DNA of 64,000 nt from positions 300,829 through 364,828 of the forward strand of contig NZ_AUHB01000005.1 in NCBI RefSeq assembly GCF_000422965.1, in the 5' to 3' direction. The translations under genes were made by a program, and so were the position numbers. Origin of the DNA: Pleomorphomonas oryzae DSM 16300 (GTDB lineage Bacteria; Pseudomonadota; Alphaproteobacteria; Rhizobiales; Pleomorphomonadaceae). Each line of letters starts with the position of its first letter. Within the stretch, counting starts at the first letter, position 1. Below, in pieces: positions 55,045 through 63,658 of the stretch. The notes beneath the pieces were generated by a model. That model worked only from the letters and a program-made list of their open reading frames with translations, searched no databases and was not told where the DNA came from.

Positions 55045-55935
55045 TTACTTGCGGACGTAGACGCCCGGCTCGATCGGCTGCTCTGCCGGCACGTCCTTGC
55101 CGGCGATGACGTCGATGGCCGTGTCAACGGCCCGCTTGCCCATCTCGCCGGGGAACTGCTGGATGACGCCGACCATCACCGGGTTGGTGTCGACAGCCTT
55201 GCGGGCCTCTTCCATGCCGTCGAAGCCGATCACTTTGACCTGGCTCTCGAGGCCGGCCGACTTCACCGCCACGGCGGCGGCCAGCGCGGCGTCATCACCG
55301 AAGCCGAAGATGCCCTGGATGTCAGGATTGGCCTGCAGCATGTTCTGCGCGGCAGCCAGCGCCTCGGCGCGGGTGATGCCGGTCTGCTGAGCGACGATCT
55401 CAACGCCCTTGTGCTCACCGATGGCCTTCTTGAAACCGTCGATGCGGTTCACCACCGACTGCACGGTCGGGTAGTCGATGATGGCGACCTTGCCCTTGTC
55501 ACCGAGTTCCTTGGCCATCAGCTCGCCGGCCTTGACGCCACCGGCATAGTTGTCGGTGCCGATATAGGACGTGACCTTCACGCCGTTGGCGGGCACGTCG
55601 ACGGTGATCACCTTGATGCCGGCCTTCTGGGCCTTCTCGATCACCGCCTTCACGCCCTTGCTGTCGACCGGCGACAGCACGATGACGTCGACGCCCTTGA
55701 CGATGAAGTCCTCGACGTCAGCGAGCTGCTTGTTGAGATCCTGGTTGGCGATCGCCACTTCGAGCTTGACGTTCTTGGCGGTAGCCTCGGCCTTCATGGC
55801 GTCGGCAAGCTCGATGTAGAAGGGATGCTGCTGGGTGAGCAGCGAAGCGCCGATGCCATCGGCCAGCGCCGACGAGGCGAGAAAAGCGAAGGCGGAGCCG
55901 GCGAGAGCCAGGCGAGCGAGCGAACGAATAGTCAT
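55045..55935 (-). CDS. Sugar ABC transporter substrate-binding protein (CUT2, RbsB-like)
   Basis: 296 residues with signal peptide (cleavage about ALA-DG, residue 26). The mature protein is a ribose-binding-protein-like fold: GASLLTQQHPFYIELADAM, GVDVIVLSPVDSKGV, ITVDVPANGV and FGFGDDAALAAAVAV. GGAGG lies before the ATG. It is the first gene of system viii; by context it should bind D-tagatose or a hexitol such as galactitol or altritol. Confidence 0.9.
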   Translation of the reverse strand: MTIRSLARLALAGSAFAFLASSALADGIGASLLTQQHPFYIELADAMKAEATAKNVKLEVAIANQDLNKQLADVEDFIVKGVDVIVLSPVDSKGVKAVIEKAQKAGIKVITVDVPANGVKVTSYIGTDNYAGGVKAGELMAKELGDKGKVAIIDYPTVQSVVNRIDGFKKAIGEHKGVEIVAQQTGITRAEALAAAQNMLQANPDIQGIFGFGDDAALAAAVAVKSAGLESQVKVIGFDGMEEARKAVDTNPVMVGVIQQFPGEMGKRAVDTAIDVIAGKDVPAEQPIEPGVYVRK

Positions 55936-56127
55936 TGTGTTCCTCCCACATGGCCGCTGCCCCGATCCATCCTCATGGTCGGAAGACTGTCGGCCGTTGT
56001 TGAACTGTCGGGCGAAAACCAGCCTCGCGCCAAGCGAGACTTCGCCCGTTCCGGCCCAAACGGGCCTGACGGCAAACGTGCCGCGACAGAGGTGCCCTCC
56101 GTCTCAGCGAGGTCAACTCACCACGGA

Positions 56128-56166
56128 ATGTTGTCGCATGTCAACATAGAAATTTTACGCGCGTAA
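56128..56166 (-). promoter_or_regulatory. Candidate operator pair upstream of system viii
   Basis: TTACGCGCGTAA (56155-56166) and ATGTTG-N8-CAACAT (56128-56147) lie about 200 nt before the binding-protein start. The second overlaps a TTGACA, but no convincing -10 was found 17-18 nt on. No regulator gene for system viii is in its operon, so the binding protein is unknown. Confidence 0.45.
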
Positions 56167-56275
56167 TAATTTCGAGCGCCATATGAAATGTCGGGTCGGC
56201 GGCGTCCTGAATGCTCGCTTCGAGAGACGTGGGCGTTTGCTGCGCCCTATGAGCCAGTCGGTCGCAAACGTGCAA

Positions 56276-56303
56276 ACGGCCGGAGTCATGTGACGCCGGC
56301 CGT
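56276..56303 (-). terminator. Terminator-like hairpin of system ix
   Basis: ACGGCCGG-A-GTCA (56276-56288) and TGAC-G-CCGGCCGT (56291-56303) form a long stem with one mismatch, about 30 nt after the ATPase stop on the minus strand, followed by TTTGCACGTTTGCG. Confidence 0.6.
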
Positions 56304-56331
56304 CGATGGTTGCCTTGAGGCGGTGCTCAGT

Positions 56332-57399
56332 TCATCCGATGCGGTTCGTCGTCTCGCGGTCGAACAGGTGCAGCCGGGTGCTGTCGAGGGCGATGTGCAA
56401 TGGCTGGCCAACCACCGCAACGCCGCGTTCAAGGGTATAGATCTTGAGATCCTGGCCAAGCAGGCGAACGTGCACGATGGTGCCGAAACCGGTCGGCTCC
56501 ACCAAGTCGACCCGTGCCGTGTAGCTGCCGGCTTCGGAACCGGCGACGATGCGCACGTGTTCGGGGCGGATGCCAATGGTCACTGCCTGTCCTTCGGTGA
56601 GATGAATACCTTCGGGGATGGCAACCTTGCTGCCGTCGGTGGTCTCGATGACGCCGGCCCGGCAGTGCCCCTCCACGAAGTTCATGGCCGGTGAGCCGAT
56701 AAAGCCGGCAACGAACAGGTTGGCCGGTCGATCGTAGAGATCGAGCGGATTGCCGACTTGCTGAATGATGCCGCCATGCATGGCGACGATACGGTCGGCT
56801 AACGTCATCGCCTCGATCTGATCGTGGGTGACGTAAACCGACGTGGCGCCGATCGATTTGTGCAGTCGCTTGATTTCGGCGCGCATTTGCTCGCGCAGCC
56901 GGGCGTCGAGATTGCTGAGCGGTTCGTCGAACAGGAATGCCTTGGGATGGCGGACGATGGCCCGACCCATGGCAACGCGTTGGCGCTGACCGCCGGACAG
57001 TGCCTTGGGGCGGCGCGCCAGCAGCGGATCGAGCCCCAGCTTGCCGGCGGCGGCGCCGACCGCCTCGGCGATCTTCTCCCGGGCCGTCTTCCTGAGCTTC
57101 AGGCTGTAGCTCATGTTGTCGGCCACCGTCATATGCGGATAGAGCGCATAGGACTGGAAGACCATGGCGATATCGCGATCCTTGGGCGCGACTTCGTTGA
57201 TACGGCGATCGTCGATGCGGATCTCGCCGGCGGTGATGTCTTCGAGCCCGGCGATCATCCGAAGCAGTGTCGACTTGCCGCAGCCGGATGGGCCGACCAA
57301 GACGACGAACTCGCCGTCCCCTATGGAAAGATCGATGTCATGCAGCACCGGCACGGCGCCGAATGTCTTGGTGATCGCCTCGATGGTGATGGAAGCCAT
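56332..57399 (-). CDS. Sugar ABC transporter ATP-binding protein, MalK/UgpC family
   Basis: 355 residues. Walker [10 protein letters not shown] (36-44), MVFQSYALYPHM, signature [29 protein letters not shown] and THDQIEAMT are complete. The C-terminal domain has IGIRPEHVRIV. It is the last gene of system ix and 11 nt after the second permease. Confidence 0.93.
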   Translation of the reverse strand: MASITIEAITKTFGAVPVLHDIDLSIGDGEFVVLVGPSGCGKSTLLRMIAGLEDITAGEIRIDDRRINEVAPKDRDIAMVFQSYALYPHMTVADNMSYSLKLRKTAREKIAEAVGAAAGKLGLDPLLARRPKALSGGQRQRVAMGRAIVRHPKAFLFDEPLSNLDARLREQMRAEIKRLHKSIGATSVYVTHDQIEAMTLADRIVAMHGGIIQQVGNPLDLYDRPANLFVAGFIGSPAMNFVEGHCRAGVIETTDGSKVAIPEGIHLTEGQAVTIGIRPEHVRIVAGSEAGSYTARVDLVEPTGFGTIVHVRLLGQDLKIYTLERGVAVVGQPLHIALDSTRLHLFDRETTNRIG

Positions 57400-57410
57400 G
57401 GAAATGCTCC

Positions 57411-58244
57411 TCAGCCCTTCACCGCGCCGGCCGTCAGGCCCTGCACGAGATAGCGCTGGATCAGAAGGAAGAACAGGCAGGCGGGGATCAGCGCCAGAAC
57501 GCCGGCGGCCATCATCTGCCCAAAGTCGACCGAGAACTTGGAGACGAAGGACAACAAGCCAACCGGGAAGGTGGTCGCCTTTTCGCCGGAGATCAGCATC
57601 AGCGCGAACAGAAGTTCGCTCCAGGCCGCCGTGAACACGAAGCCGAGCGTCGCGGCGATGCCGGGTAGCGTCAGCGGCAGAATGATCTGCCGGAAGGCCG
57701 TGAACCGCGTGGCGCCGTCGATCATCGCCGCGTCCTCGAGATCCTTCGGAATGCCGTCGAAGAAGGACTGCATCAGGAAGGTGGCGAACGGCACGTTGAA
57801 GGCGACGTAGACGATGACGAGACCAGTGAGGCTATTGGTGAGCCCGAGCGGCGACAGCATCTTGAACATCGGCGCGATCAGCATGACCAGCGGGAACATC
57901 TGGGTCAGCAGGAGCAGGGCGACGATCCAGTATTTGCCGCGAAAGACGAAGCGCGACATGGCGTAACCTGCCAGCGAGGAAACGATAGTGACGATCACCG
58001 CCGTCGACGCCGAAACGATCGTCGAATTGAGAAAGAAAGTCGGGAAGCTCGAGTGAGTCAGGACGAATTCATAGTGCTCAAGGCTTGCCCGCGACGGCCA
58101 CAGCCGGATGCCCTCGGTGTAGAGCAGGCTGGTTGGCGTCACCGACACCTTGAGCAGCCAGAACAAGGGAAACAGGGCAAAGGCCACATAGGCGAGGACG
58201 GCCAGCCGGTGCAGCACGGTGAGAACAAGGCGCTTTCTGGTCAT
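57411..58244 (-). CDS. Carbohydrate ABC transporter permease, MalG-like (CUT1)
   Basis: 277 residues. The EAA loop is LEDAAMIDGATRFTAFRQIILPLTLPG; the tail is RYLVQGLTAGAVKG. The start lies one base after the previous permease stop. Second membrane subunit of system ix. Confidence 0.92.
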   Translation of the reverse strand: MTRKRLVLTVLHRLAVLAYVAFALFPLFWLLKVSVTPTSLLYTEGIRLWPSRASLEHYEFVLTHSSFPTFFLNSTIVSASTAVIVTIVSSLAGYAMSRFVFRGKYWIVALLLLTQMFPLVMLIAPMFKMLSPLGLTNSLTGLVIVYVAFNVPFATFLMQSFFDGIPKDLEDAAMIDGATRFTAFRQIILPLTLPGIAATLGFVFTAAWSELLFALMLISGEKATTFPVGLLSFVSKFSVDFGQMMAAGVLALIPACLFFLLIQRYLVQGLTAGAVKG

Positions 58245-58245
58245 G

Positions 58246-59181
58246 TCAGTGCCTCGACAGCATGGTTTGGCGCAAGACGACGATCAGCATCGAATAGGCG
58301 AGCAGCAGCACCAGGAGCACCAGCGCGATCGCTGAGGCGTAGCCGAAGTCGAGCCGGCGGAAGGCCTGGGTGAAGATGTAGCTCGCCACGATCTGGGTTC
58401 GATCGGCTGGCCCGCCATTGGTCATGACGATGATCAGGTCGGCGAAATTGGCGATCCACACGGTGCGCAACAGGATGGAGATGGCCATGGTCGGCGCCAG
58501 GAACGGCACGGTGATCGACCGGAAACGCTCGATCGGGCCGGCGCCGTCGATCTCGGCCGCTTCGTAAAGATCCTTGGGGATCGCCTGCAGCGCCGCCAGC
58601 ATGGTGATGGCGAAGAAGGGAATACCCCACCAGACGTTGGCGACGATCGGGCCCCACATGGCGGTTTTCGGATCGGAGAGGATGTTGCTGGGCTCCGACA
58701 TGATCCCCAGCGCATAGAGCCAGTGGGGAATGGGGCCGACGACGGGATTGAACATCCACGCCCAGTCGAGGCCCGACAGAAAGCTCGGGACTGCCCAGGG
58801 GAGGAAACACAAGGCCTGCGCCAGCGCCCGTCCCTTGAATGGCTGGTTGAGCAGCAGGGCCAGGATCAGACCGAACAGAAACTGCAGGATGACCGAGCTG
58901 AAGGTCCACCAGAGCGTATTGATGAGCGCGCCGCGAAAGGCGCTGTCGCTGGCAAGCTCACGGAAATGCTTGAGGCCGACGAAGCCGCCGCTGAACGGAT
59001 TGAGCAGCTTGATATCGCGAAACGCATAGGAAACGCCGAGCGCCAGCGGCACCAGCATGATGGCGACGATCAGGATCAGCACGGGCGCGGAATAGAGCCA
59101 TGGCTCCAGACGCGCGGCGAGCCTTTGCATCGGTGTCCGGCGGTCGCCATTCGGGGGCGCTGCCGCAGAGAAGGAGGTCAT
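58246..59181 (-). CDS. Carbohydrate ABC transporter permease, MalF-like (CUT1)
   Basis: 311 residues, six membrane segments after a charged N-terminus (about 30 residues). EAA loop LYEAAEIDGAGPIERFRSITVPFLAP. The ribosome site before ATG 59181 is weak; an in-frame ATG at residue 18 exists. It forms the system ix channel with the gene at 57411. Confidence 0.91.
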   Translation of the reverse strand: MTSFSAAAPPNGDRRTPMQRLAARLEPWLYSAPVLILIVAIMLVPLALGVSYAFRDIKLLNPFSGGFVGLKHFRELASDSAFRGALINTLWWTFSSVILQFLFGLILALLLNQPFKGRALAQALCFLPWAVPSFLSGLDWAWMFNPVVGPIPHWLYALGIMSEPSNILSDPKTAMWGPIVANVWWGIPFFAITMLAALQAIPKDLYEAAEIDGAGPIERFRSITVPFLAPTMAISILLRTVWIANFADLIIVMTNGGPADRTQIVASYIFTQAFRRLDFGYASAIALVLLVLLLAYSMLIVVLRQTMLSRH

Positions 59182-59284
59182 CGGGAAGAAACTCGCATGG
59201 GGTCATGGACCGGCGCTCGGTCTTTACCGAGGCACGGGAACTCGATCGCCGTCGGGACCGAGGTTCCGGCGGATCGCATGAATT

Positions 59285-59361
59285 CCGGCGGCGCAGGTGC
59301 CGCCGGAGTTCCAAGCTGGAAGCGACGCCTTCCGGTCGGCCATCGCGCCCGACCGGAAGGC
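59285..59361 (-). promoter_or_regulatory. Two hairpins after binding-protein gene (system ix)
   Basis: First, 13-bp perfect arms GCCTTCCGGTCGG (59327-59339) and CCGACCGGAAGGC (59349-59361), 12 nt after the binding-protein stop. Second, CCGGCGGC (59285-59292) and GCCGCCGG (59299-59306). Both lie before the permease gene. Confidence 0.75.
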
Positions 59362-59372
59362 AGGTGCGCGCG

Positions 59373-60635
59373 TTACTTGGCGGCGAGGAACTTCTGCTGC
59401 GCGGCCGTCATATAGTCGGCCCACTGCTTGGTGAGATCCTCCGGCGAGATTTCGCCGAGCAGCGCCTTCTGGCTGGTGTTGATCACCAGCGAGTCCTTGA
59501 AGAAGGCAAACTCCTCGAGATGTGTCGGCATCACCGTCGGGGTGACATTGGGATCGCCGAGCTCTTCAAACCAGCCCTTGAACTGTTCGCTGGCGTAGAA
59601 GGGATCCTTCTCGGCCGCCGTATGGATCGGCAGCGCGCCGATGCGCTTGTTCCAGGCGATATTGCCTTCCGGCGCTTCGAGCGTGGCGATCAGGTTCCAG
59701 GCGAGGTCCTTGTGCTCGCTGTTGGCGAACATCGACCAGCCGCCGTAGCCGATGGTCGGGAAGGCCTTGCCAGCCGGCCCCTTGGGGAACGGAGCGACGC
59801 CATAGTCCTCCGGTTTCATGCGCTCGGCGATCGAGATCAGGGCGTCCGGATCCTGATCGAGGAAGGCGCAGGTGCCCGAGTAGAAGCCGCCGACCACCTC
59901 GTTGAAGCCCCAGTTGACGCTGTCCTTCGGAGCGAGGCCGGACTTGTAGAGATCGATGAGATAGCTGATGCCTTTCACCCAACCTGGATCGGCAAATGTC
60001 GAGGTGCCGTCTTTCTTGAAGAAGCTGTTGTCGCCGGCCATGGTGGCGCCGAACATCACCCAGCCGTTGAGGCCGCCAGGACCACCGCGCAGGCAGTAGC
60101 CGGACTTGCCGGGCAGCTTCGACACCTTCTCGGCCGCGGCCTTGAACTCGTCGAGCGTCTTCGGCGGCTCGGCGACGCCGGCCTCGGAGAGCAGCTTCTT
60201 GTTGTAGAACATCGCCCGGAGATAGAAGCCATAGGGCAGCATATAGGCGGTGTTCTTCACCGACCGCCCCATTTCCAGCGCGCGCGACGTCAGGCCCTGG
60301 GTGTACTGCCACTTGGCAAGGTAGGGCTCGAGGCTTTCGAGCGCGCCGTTGTTGGCATAGAGCGCTAGCCAGGTATCGGGCATTTCGACGACGTCGGGCG
60401 TCTCGCCAGCCGAAACCATGGTGGCGAATTTCTCGAAGGCCTGGTTCCACGGCAGGGAGATGATCTCCACCTTGGTGCCGGGGTTGGCGTCCTCGAAGGT
60501 CTTGACGATACCCTTCAGCGTCTCGGTGCGCTCGGAACTGGTGATCACCTCGACGAGCTTCAGCGTCGTGTCGGCGAGGGCCGTGCCGGCCATGAGCAGC
60601 GTCGATAGCGACGCGATAGCCAAAATCCTGTTCAT
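59373..60635 (-). CDS. Carbohydrate ABC transporter substrate-binding protein (family 1)
   Basis: 420 residues with signal peptide (cleavage about ALA-DT, residue 22). Family 1 features: VKTFEDANPGTKVEIISLPW, TPDVVEMPDTWLALYAN, FYSGTCAFLDQDPDALI. AAGGGG lies eight nt before ATG 60635; the frame reaching 60737 is rejected. Receptor of system ix. A MetC-like gene precedes it by 179 nt. Confidence 0.9.
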   Translation of the reverse strand: MNRILAIASLSTLLMAGTALADTTLKLVEVITSSERTETLKGIVKTFEDANPGTKVEIISLPWNQAFEKFATMVSAGETPDVVEMPDTWLALYANNGALESLEPYLAKWQYTQGLTSRALEMGRSVKNTAYMLPYGFYLRAMFYNKKLLSEAGVAEPPKTLDEFKAAAEKVSKLPGKSGYCLRGGPGGLNGWVMFGATMAGDNSFFKKDGTSTFADPGWVKGISYLIDLYKSGLAPKDSVNWGFNEVVGGFYSGTCAFLDQDPDALISIAERMKPEDYGVAPFPKGPAGKAFPTIGYGGWSMFANSEHKDLAWNLIATLEAPEGNIAWNKRIGALPIHTAAEKDPFYASEQFKGWFEELGDPNVTPTVMPTHLEEFAFFKDSLVINTSQKALLGEISPEDLTKQWADYMTAAQQKFLAAK

Positions 60636-60814
60636 GATAGTTCCCCTTTCCTTGGTTGCCACTTGAGGGCGGGGTGCTGGAGGCCCCGCCGTGCGGTCTT
60701 TCTGTTGTTCGGCCGGTGAACCCGGTCGATCGGGCATCGGTGCCCCTGATTTTTATTTGCACCGAGGCCTTTGCCGGCCCCTCCAAGCCGGAGAATTGTC
60801 GAGGGCGCTGGCTC

Positions 60815-61984
60815 CTACATGCGTGCCGCGTCGATGGCGGCGCCGAGGTCGGTCCAGAGCGCTTCTGCGCCTTCAAGGCCGACATGCAGACGCACCACGC
60901 GCGGGCTGATGCCGAAGTCGACGGCCGAGTTCGGGCCGGCGGCCTGGTTGTGAACGACGGTCGCTGGAACGACGAGACTTTCGTGCCCGCCCCAACTGAC
61001 GCCGAGCTTGAATAGCTTCAGTTGGTCGGCGAACTTCGGAATATCGACGCCCTCGCTGAAGGTGAACGAGAACAGCCCAGATGTTCCGGAGAGGCCCGGC
61101 GGCAGCGCGTTGCCGAGGCCGGGGTGCAGAACATTCTCGACAAGAGGATGAGCGGCGAGCTTGCGGGCAACGTAAAGTGCCGCCGCTTCGTGCGCCTTCA
61201 TGCGGGCCGGCAGTGTCCTGAGGCCGCGGATCAGCAGCCAGGCATCGAACGGCGACAGCTTACCGCCGAGATAGGGATAGGTCGTCGAACGGATCTTGCC
61301 GAGCAGCGCCTTCGATCCGGTCACAACACCGGCCACGACATCCGAATGTCCGCCGATATATTTGGATGCCGAATGGAGAACCAGATCGACGCCGAGCAAT
61401 AGCGGTTGCTGGAAAACCGGCGATGCCCAGCTGTTGTCGATCGCTGTGACGACACCGTGTTTGCGGGCCATGGCGGCAAGCGAGGCGACGTCGAGCGCAT
61501 CCATCGACCAGCTGGTCGGGCTTTCGAGGTAGAACAGCGCGGCGCCGGGCAGTTCCCTCGCCACGGCCGCCTCGTCGCGACCGTCAACATAAACGGTGTT
61601 GACGCCGTATTGCTTCAAGAGGATTTCGAACAGCCGATAGGCGTCGGGATAGACGTGGCGGACGCAGAGGAGCTTGTCGCCGGGTCGGACGAAGGTCATC
61701 ACCGTCGAGGAAATCGCGGCCATGCCGGAGGCAAAGCCGATGGCGTCCTCGCCGCCTTCGAGTCGCGCGATCATCTCCTCGAAGTGGCGAACGGTCGGAT
61801 TAAGTCCTCGGCTGTAAGTCGGCCGGGTTATCTTACCCATGTAGGTCTGGTTCATCTCGTCATAGGACGAGAAAGTGAACAGCGACGTCTGGACGATCGG
61901 CGGCACAACGGCGTCGTAGGCGTTCACCTCGTCATGGGCGACGATCAGGCTGGCACGCCTGATCGGGTCGGCTTCCTCACTCAT
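60815..61984 (-). CDS. metC: Cys/Met metabolism PLP enzyme, cystathionine beta-lyase-like
   Basis: 389 residues, fold type I PLP enzyme. Phosphate-binding ASGMAA (85-90), active-site Tyr near 112 in a VYPDAYR context, Tyr57/Arg59 in TYSRGLNPT, Asp183 in AIDNSWASP and the Schiff-base Lys208 in HSASKYIGGHSD. The VYPDAYR wording is closer to MetC (cystathionine beta-lyase) than to gamma-lyases. The start overlaps the GntR stop (ATGA). It may cleave C-S bonds of an imported compound. The symbol is by family; a true biosynthetic MetC role is also possible. Confidence 0.82.
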   Translation of the reverse strand: MSEEADPIRRASLIVAHDEVNAYDAVVPPIVQTSLFTFSSYDEMNQTYMGKITRPTYSRGLNPTVRHFEEMIARLEGGEDAIGFASGMAAISSTVMTFVRPGDKLLCVRHVYPDAYRLFEILLKQYGVNTVYVDGRDEAAVARELPGAALFYLESPTSWSMDALDVASLAAMARKHGVVTAIDNSWASPVFQQPLLLGVDLVLHSASKYIGGHSDVVAGVVTGSKALLGKIRSTTYPYLGGKLSPFDAWLLIRGLRTLPARMKAHEAAALYVARKLAAHPLVENVLHPGLGNALPPGLSGTSGLFSFTFSEGVDIPKFADQLKLFKLGVSWGGHESLVVPATVVHNQAAGPNSAVDFGISPRVVRLHVGLEGAEALWTDLGAAIDAARM

Positions 61985-62694
61985 CTGGACATGTCCTTGA
62001 TGTCTTCCTCGACAATTTCGAGGATCGCGTAAGTCTTCTCGCGTGCCAGAGCGACGTTGCGGGCGACGATCGCCTCGAACAGCTCGCGATGGAACGGGAA
62101 GGACCGCCGGGCGAAATCCGGCCGGTCGAATGGTTGGTCGAAGAAACTCTCGAAGGTCTCGCGCATCTGCTCAAGCAGACGCGGAAACAGCGGGTTGTGG
62201 GTGGCGTCGTAAAGGGACAGGTGAAAGGCGAGGTCTTCCCGGCCAGCAGTCCCTTTGTCGAGATGAACGCGCTCCATCTCAACCAGCGTCGCCTCCATCA
62301 GAGGGATGTCCTCGAGCGTATGCTTGAGGGCCGCCACCGCCGATGCTTCCACCTCGATGCCGCGCCGCACTTCCAGCGTTTGCAACAACGCGTCCCTGAG
62401 GTGGGAGGTATCCAGAGACAGCGGCATGTGGACTGTGCCGGGCGTGATCGTTCGGATGAGAAAGGTACCGGAGCCGACACGCGGCTCGGCGACGCCGAGC
62501 GCCTGAAGTTGGCGGATCACTTCGCGCACGGTCGATCGCCCGACGCCGAGCGCCAGCGATAGCTCACGTTCAGTCGGCAACTTGTCGCCGGGTTTCATAC
62601 CGGCGCGCTCGATATGGTCGGAGAGCGCGTTCATGACGCTGCGGACGCGGTCGACGCGCGGAATTCGTTCCAGAGAGGAAAGGTCGCCGGCCAT
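61981..62694 (-). CDS. GntR-family regulator, FadR/FCD subfamily
   Basis: 237 residues. Winged HTH (KLPTERELSLALGVGRSTVREVIRQLQALG) then an all-helical FCD ligand domain with the metal-type residues in REDLAFHLSLYDATHNPLF and FHRELFEAI. ATG 62745 is possible, but the predicted promoter would place transcription start about there; ATG 62694 with GGCGGA four nt upstream leaves a 50-nt leader and is preferred. First gene of system ix. The effector is probably a carboxylate, as is usual for FCD proteins. Confidence 0.85.
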   Translation of the reverse strand: MAGDLSSLERIPRVDRVRSVMNALSDHIERAGMKPGDKLPTERELSLALGVGRSTVREVIRQLQALGVAEPRVGSGTFLIRTITPGTVHMPLSLDTSHLRDALLQTLEVRRGIEVEASAVAALKHTLEDIPLMEATLVEMERVHLDKGTAGREDLAFHLSLYDATHNPLFPRLLEQMRETFESFFDQPFDRPDFARRSFPFHRELFEAIVARNVALAREKTYAILEIVEEDIKDMSR

Positions 62695-62737
62695 CGATCC
62701 GCCATTCACATGATCGGGCCGACGCCCGAAAAATTGG

Positions 62738-62779
62738 TCTGACATCTGACATTAAGGGGGTGGTAATGATGGCTGTCAA
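62738..62779 (-). promoter_or_regulatory. GntR promoter with tandem heptamer
   Basis: Minus strand TTGACA (62779-62774), 17 nt, CTTAAT (62756-62751). The tandem repeat TCTGACA TCTGACA (62738-62751) covers the end of the -10 and the start point, a probable operator for the GntR product or the divergent XRE protein. Confidence 0.6.
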
Positions 62780-63030
62780 GTAGTCCTGCATGTTTCCTGG
62801 GCGTGATCCGAAATTGCGCGGGTTGGGCCTTCTCCCTGCGGTGGCAATCCCTTGCATTGACGAATGCCGCGAGTTGAGTCTCAATTCGAACGATCTAGCC
62901 TGCGGGGCGCGGTCCGGCGATTGCTGGCCGCCAGTGGGCTTGAGCGGCGCGGACGGCCCGTCGCGTCTGGAGTTGCTCCGCGGAAACTTCCAGGGGAGCG
63001 AGATGGTGGCCGGCCAGGAAAGTGCTTTTG
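62780..63030. other. Divergent spacer between GntR and XRE genes
   Basis: About 250 bp with no gene. It must contain the XRE promoter; no strong -35/-10 pair was found on the plus strand. Confidence 0.5.
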
Positions 63031-63657
63031 ATGAAGATGGACGATACGGTCCTCGTTGATACCCCCAGCATTCAGTCTGAGGACATTCGCAACGGCATGC
63101 CGGTCGGTCTCGGCACGCGTCTCAAGCTCGCGCGCCAAACGCGCGGCATGACGCTGAAGGCGCTGGCCCAAGCTGCCAGTTGTTCGGAAAGCCTGCTGTC
63201 GAAAATCGAGAATGGCAAGGCATCGCCGTCGCTGCCCATGCTGCACCGGATCATCAAGGTGCTCGACAAGAATATCGGCTGGTTCTTCGAGGAGTCGCAC
63301 GGCGAGGAAGGGATGATCTTCCGGGCCGGTACGCGACCGGTGCTAACGCTCGACCCGTTGCGCCGTGGCAAGGGCATTGCCCTTGAACGGATCATTCCTT
63401 ATTCGCCCGGCCATCTCTTGCAGTGCAACATCCACCACGTCGAAGTCGGTGGAGAGAGCGCAGGCCCCATCCAGCATGTCGGCGAAGAAGTCGGCTACGT
63501 CATTGCTGGAGAAATTGAGCTGATCGTTGATGAGCGGAGATTTCATCTGATGGAGGGCGACGCTTTCGCCTTCAATTCCGACCTGCCGCATCACTATCGC
63601 AATGCCGGTGACCGCCGGGCCAGCATCTTCTGGGTCAATACGCCGGCTACCTTCTAG
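63031..63657 (+). CDS. XRE-family regulator with cupin domain
   Basis: 208 residues. An HTH domain (about residues 27-84: GTRLKLARQTRGMTLKALAQAA, CSESLLSKIENGKASPSLPML) is joined to a C-terminal cupin (HVGEEVGYVIAGEIELIVD, GDAFAFNSDLPHHYRN). Such proteins regulate genes for amino acid, sugar or sulfur metabolism in response to a small ligand. ATG 63031 has AGGAAA nine nt upstream; GTG 63022 and ATG 63037 are alternatives. The C-terminus WVNTPATF is the normal family end, so the IS at its stop codon did not shorten it. It is divergent from system ix. Confidence 0.88.
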   Translation: MKMDDTVLVDTPSIQSEDIRNGMPVGLGTRLKLARQTRGMTLKALAQAASCSESLLSKIENGKASPSLPMLHRIIKVLDKNIGWFFEESHGEEGMIFRAGTRPVLTLDPLRRGKGIALERIIPYSPGHLLQCNIHHVEVGGESAGPIQHVGEEVGYVIAGEIELIVDERRFHLMEGDAFAFNSDLPHHYRNAGDRRASIFWVNTPATF

Positions 63658-63658
63658 A
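63653..63658. repeat. TCTAGA target-site duplication copy of IS481 element
   Basis: TCTAGA borders the IS end that begins TGTGAAGCC at 63659. It contains the XRE stop TAG and, on the other strand, the transposase stop. IS481 is known to insert in NCTAGN and duplicate it; the second copy would lie beyond the window. Confidence 0.7.

Larger units (their letters stand above)
55936..56331. other. Intergenic region with regulatory repeats (systems viii/ix)
   Basis: 396 bp with no gene. It holds the palindrome TTACGCGCGTAA (56155-56166), a 20-bp imperfect palindrome ATGTTG...CAACAT (56128-56147) overlapping TTGACA on the minus strand (56144-56139), a small hairpin GCCCGTT/AACGGGC (56044-56050, 56059-56065) and the terminator of system ix. 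Confidence 0.65.

Noticed and set aside
63031..63657. XRE gene truncated by the insertion sequence
   Set aside because: The protein ends in the normal WVNTPATF and the stop codon is part of the target site, so no residues are lost.
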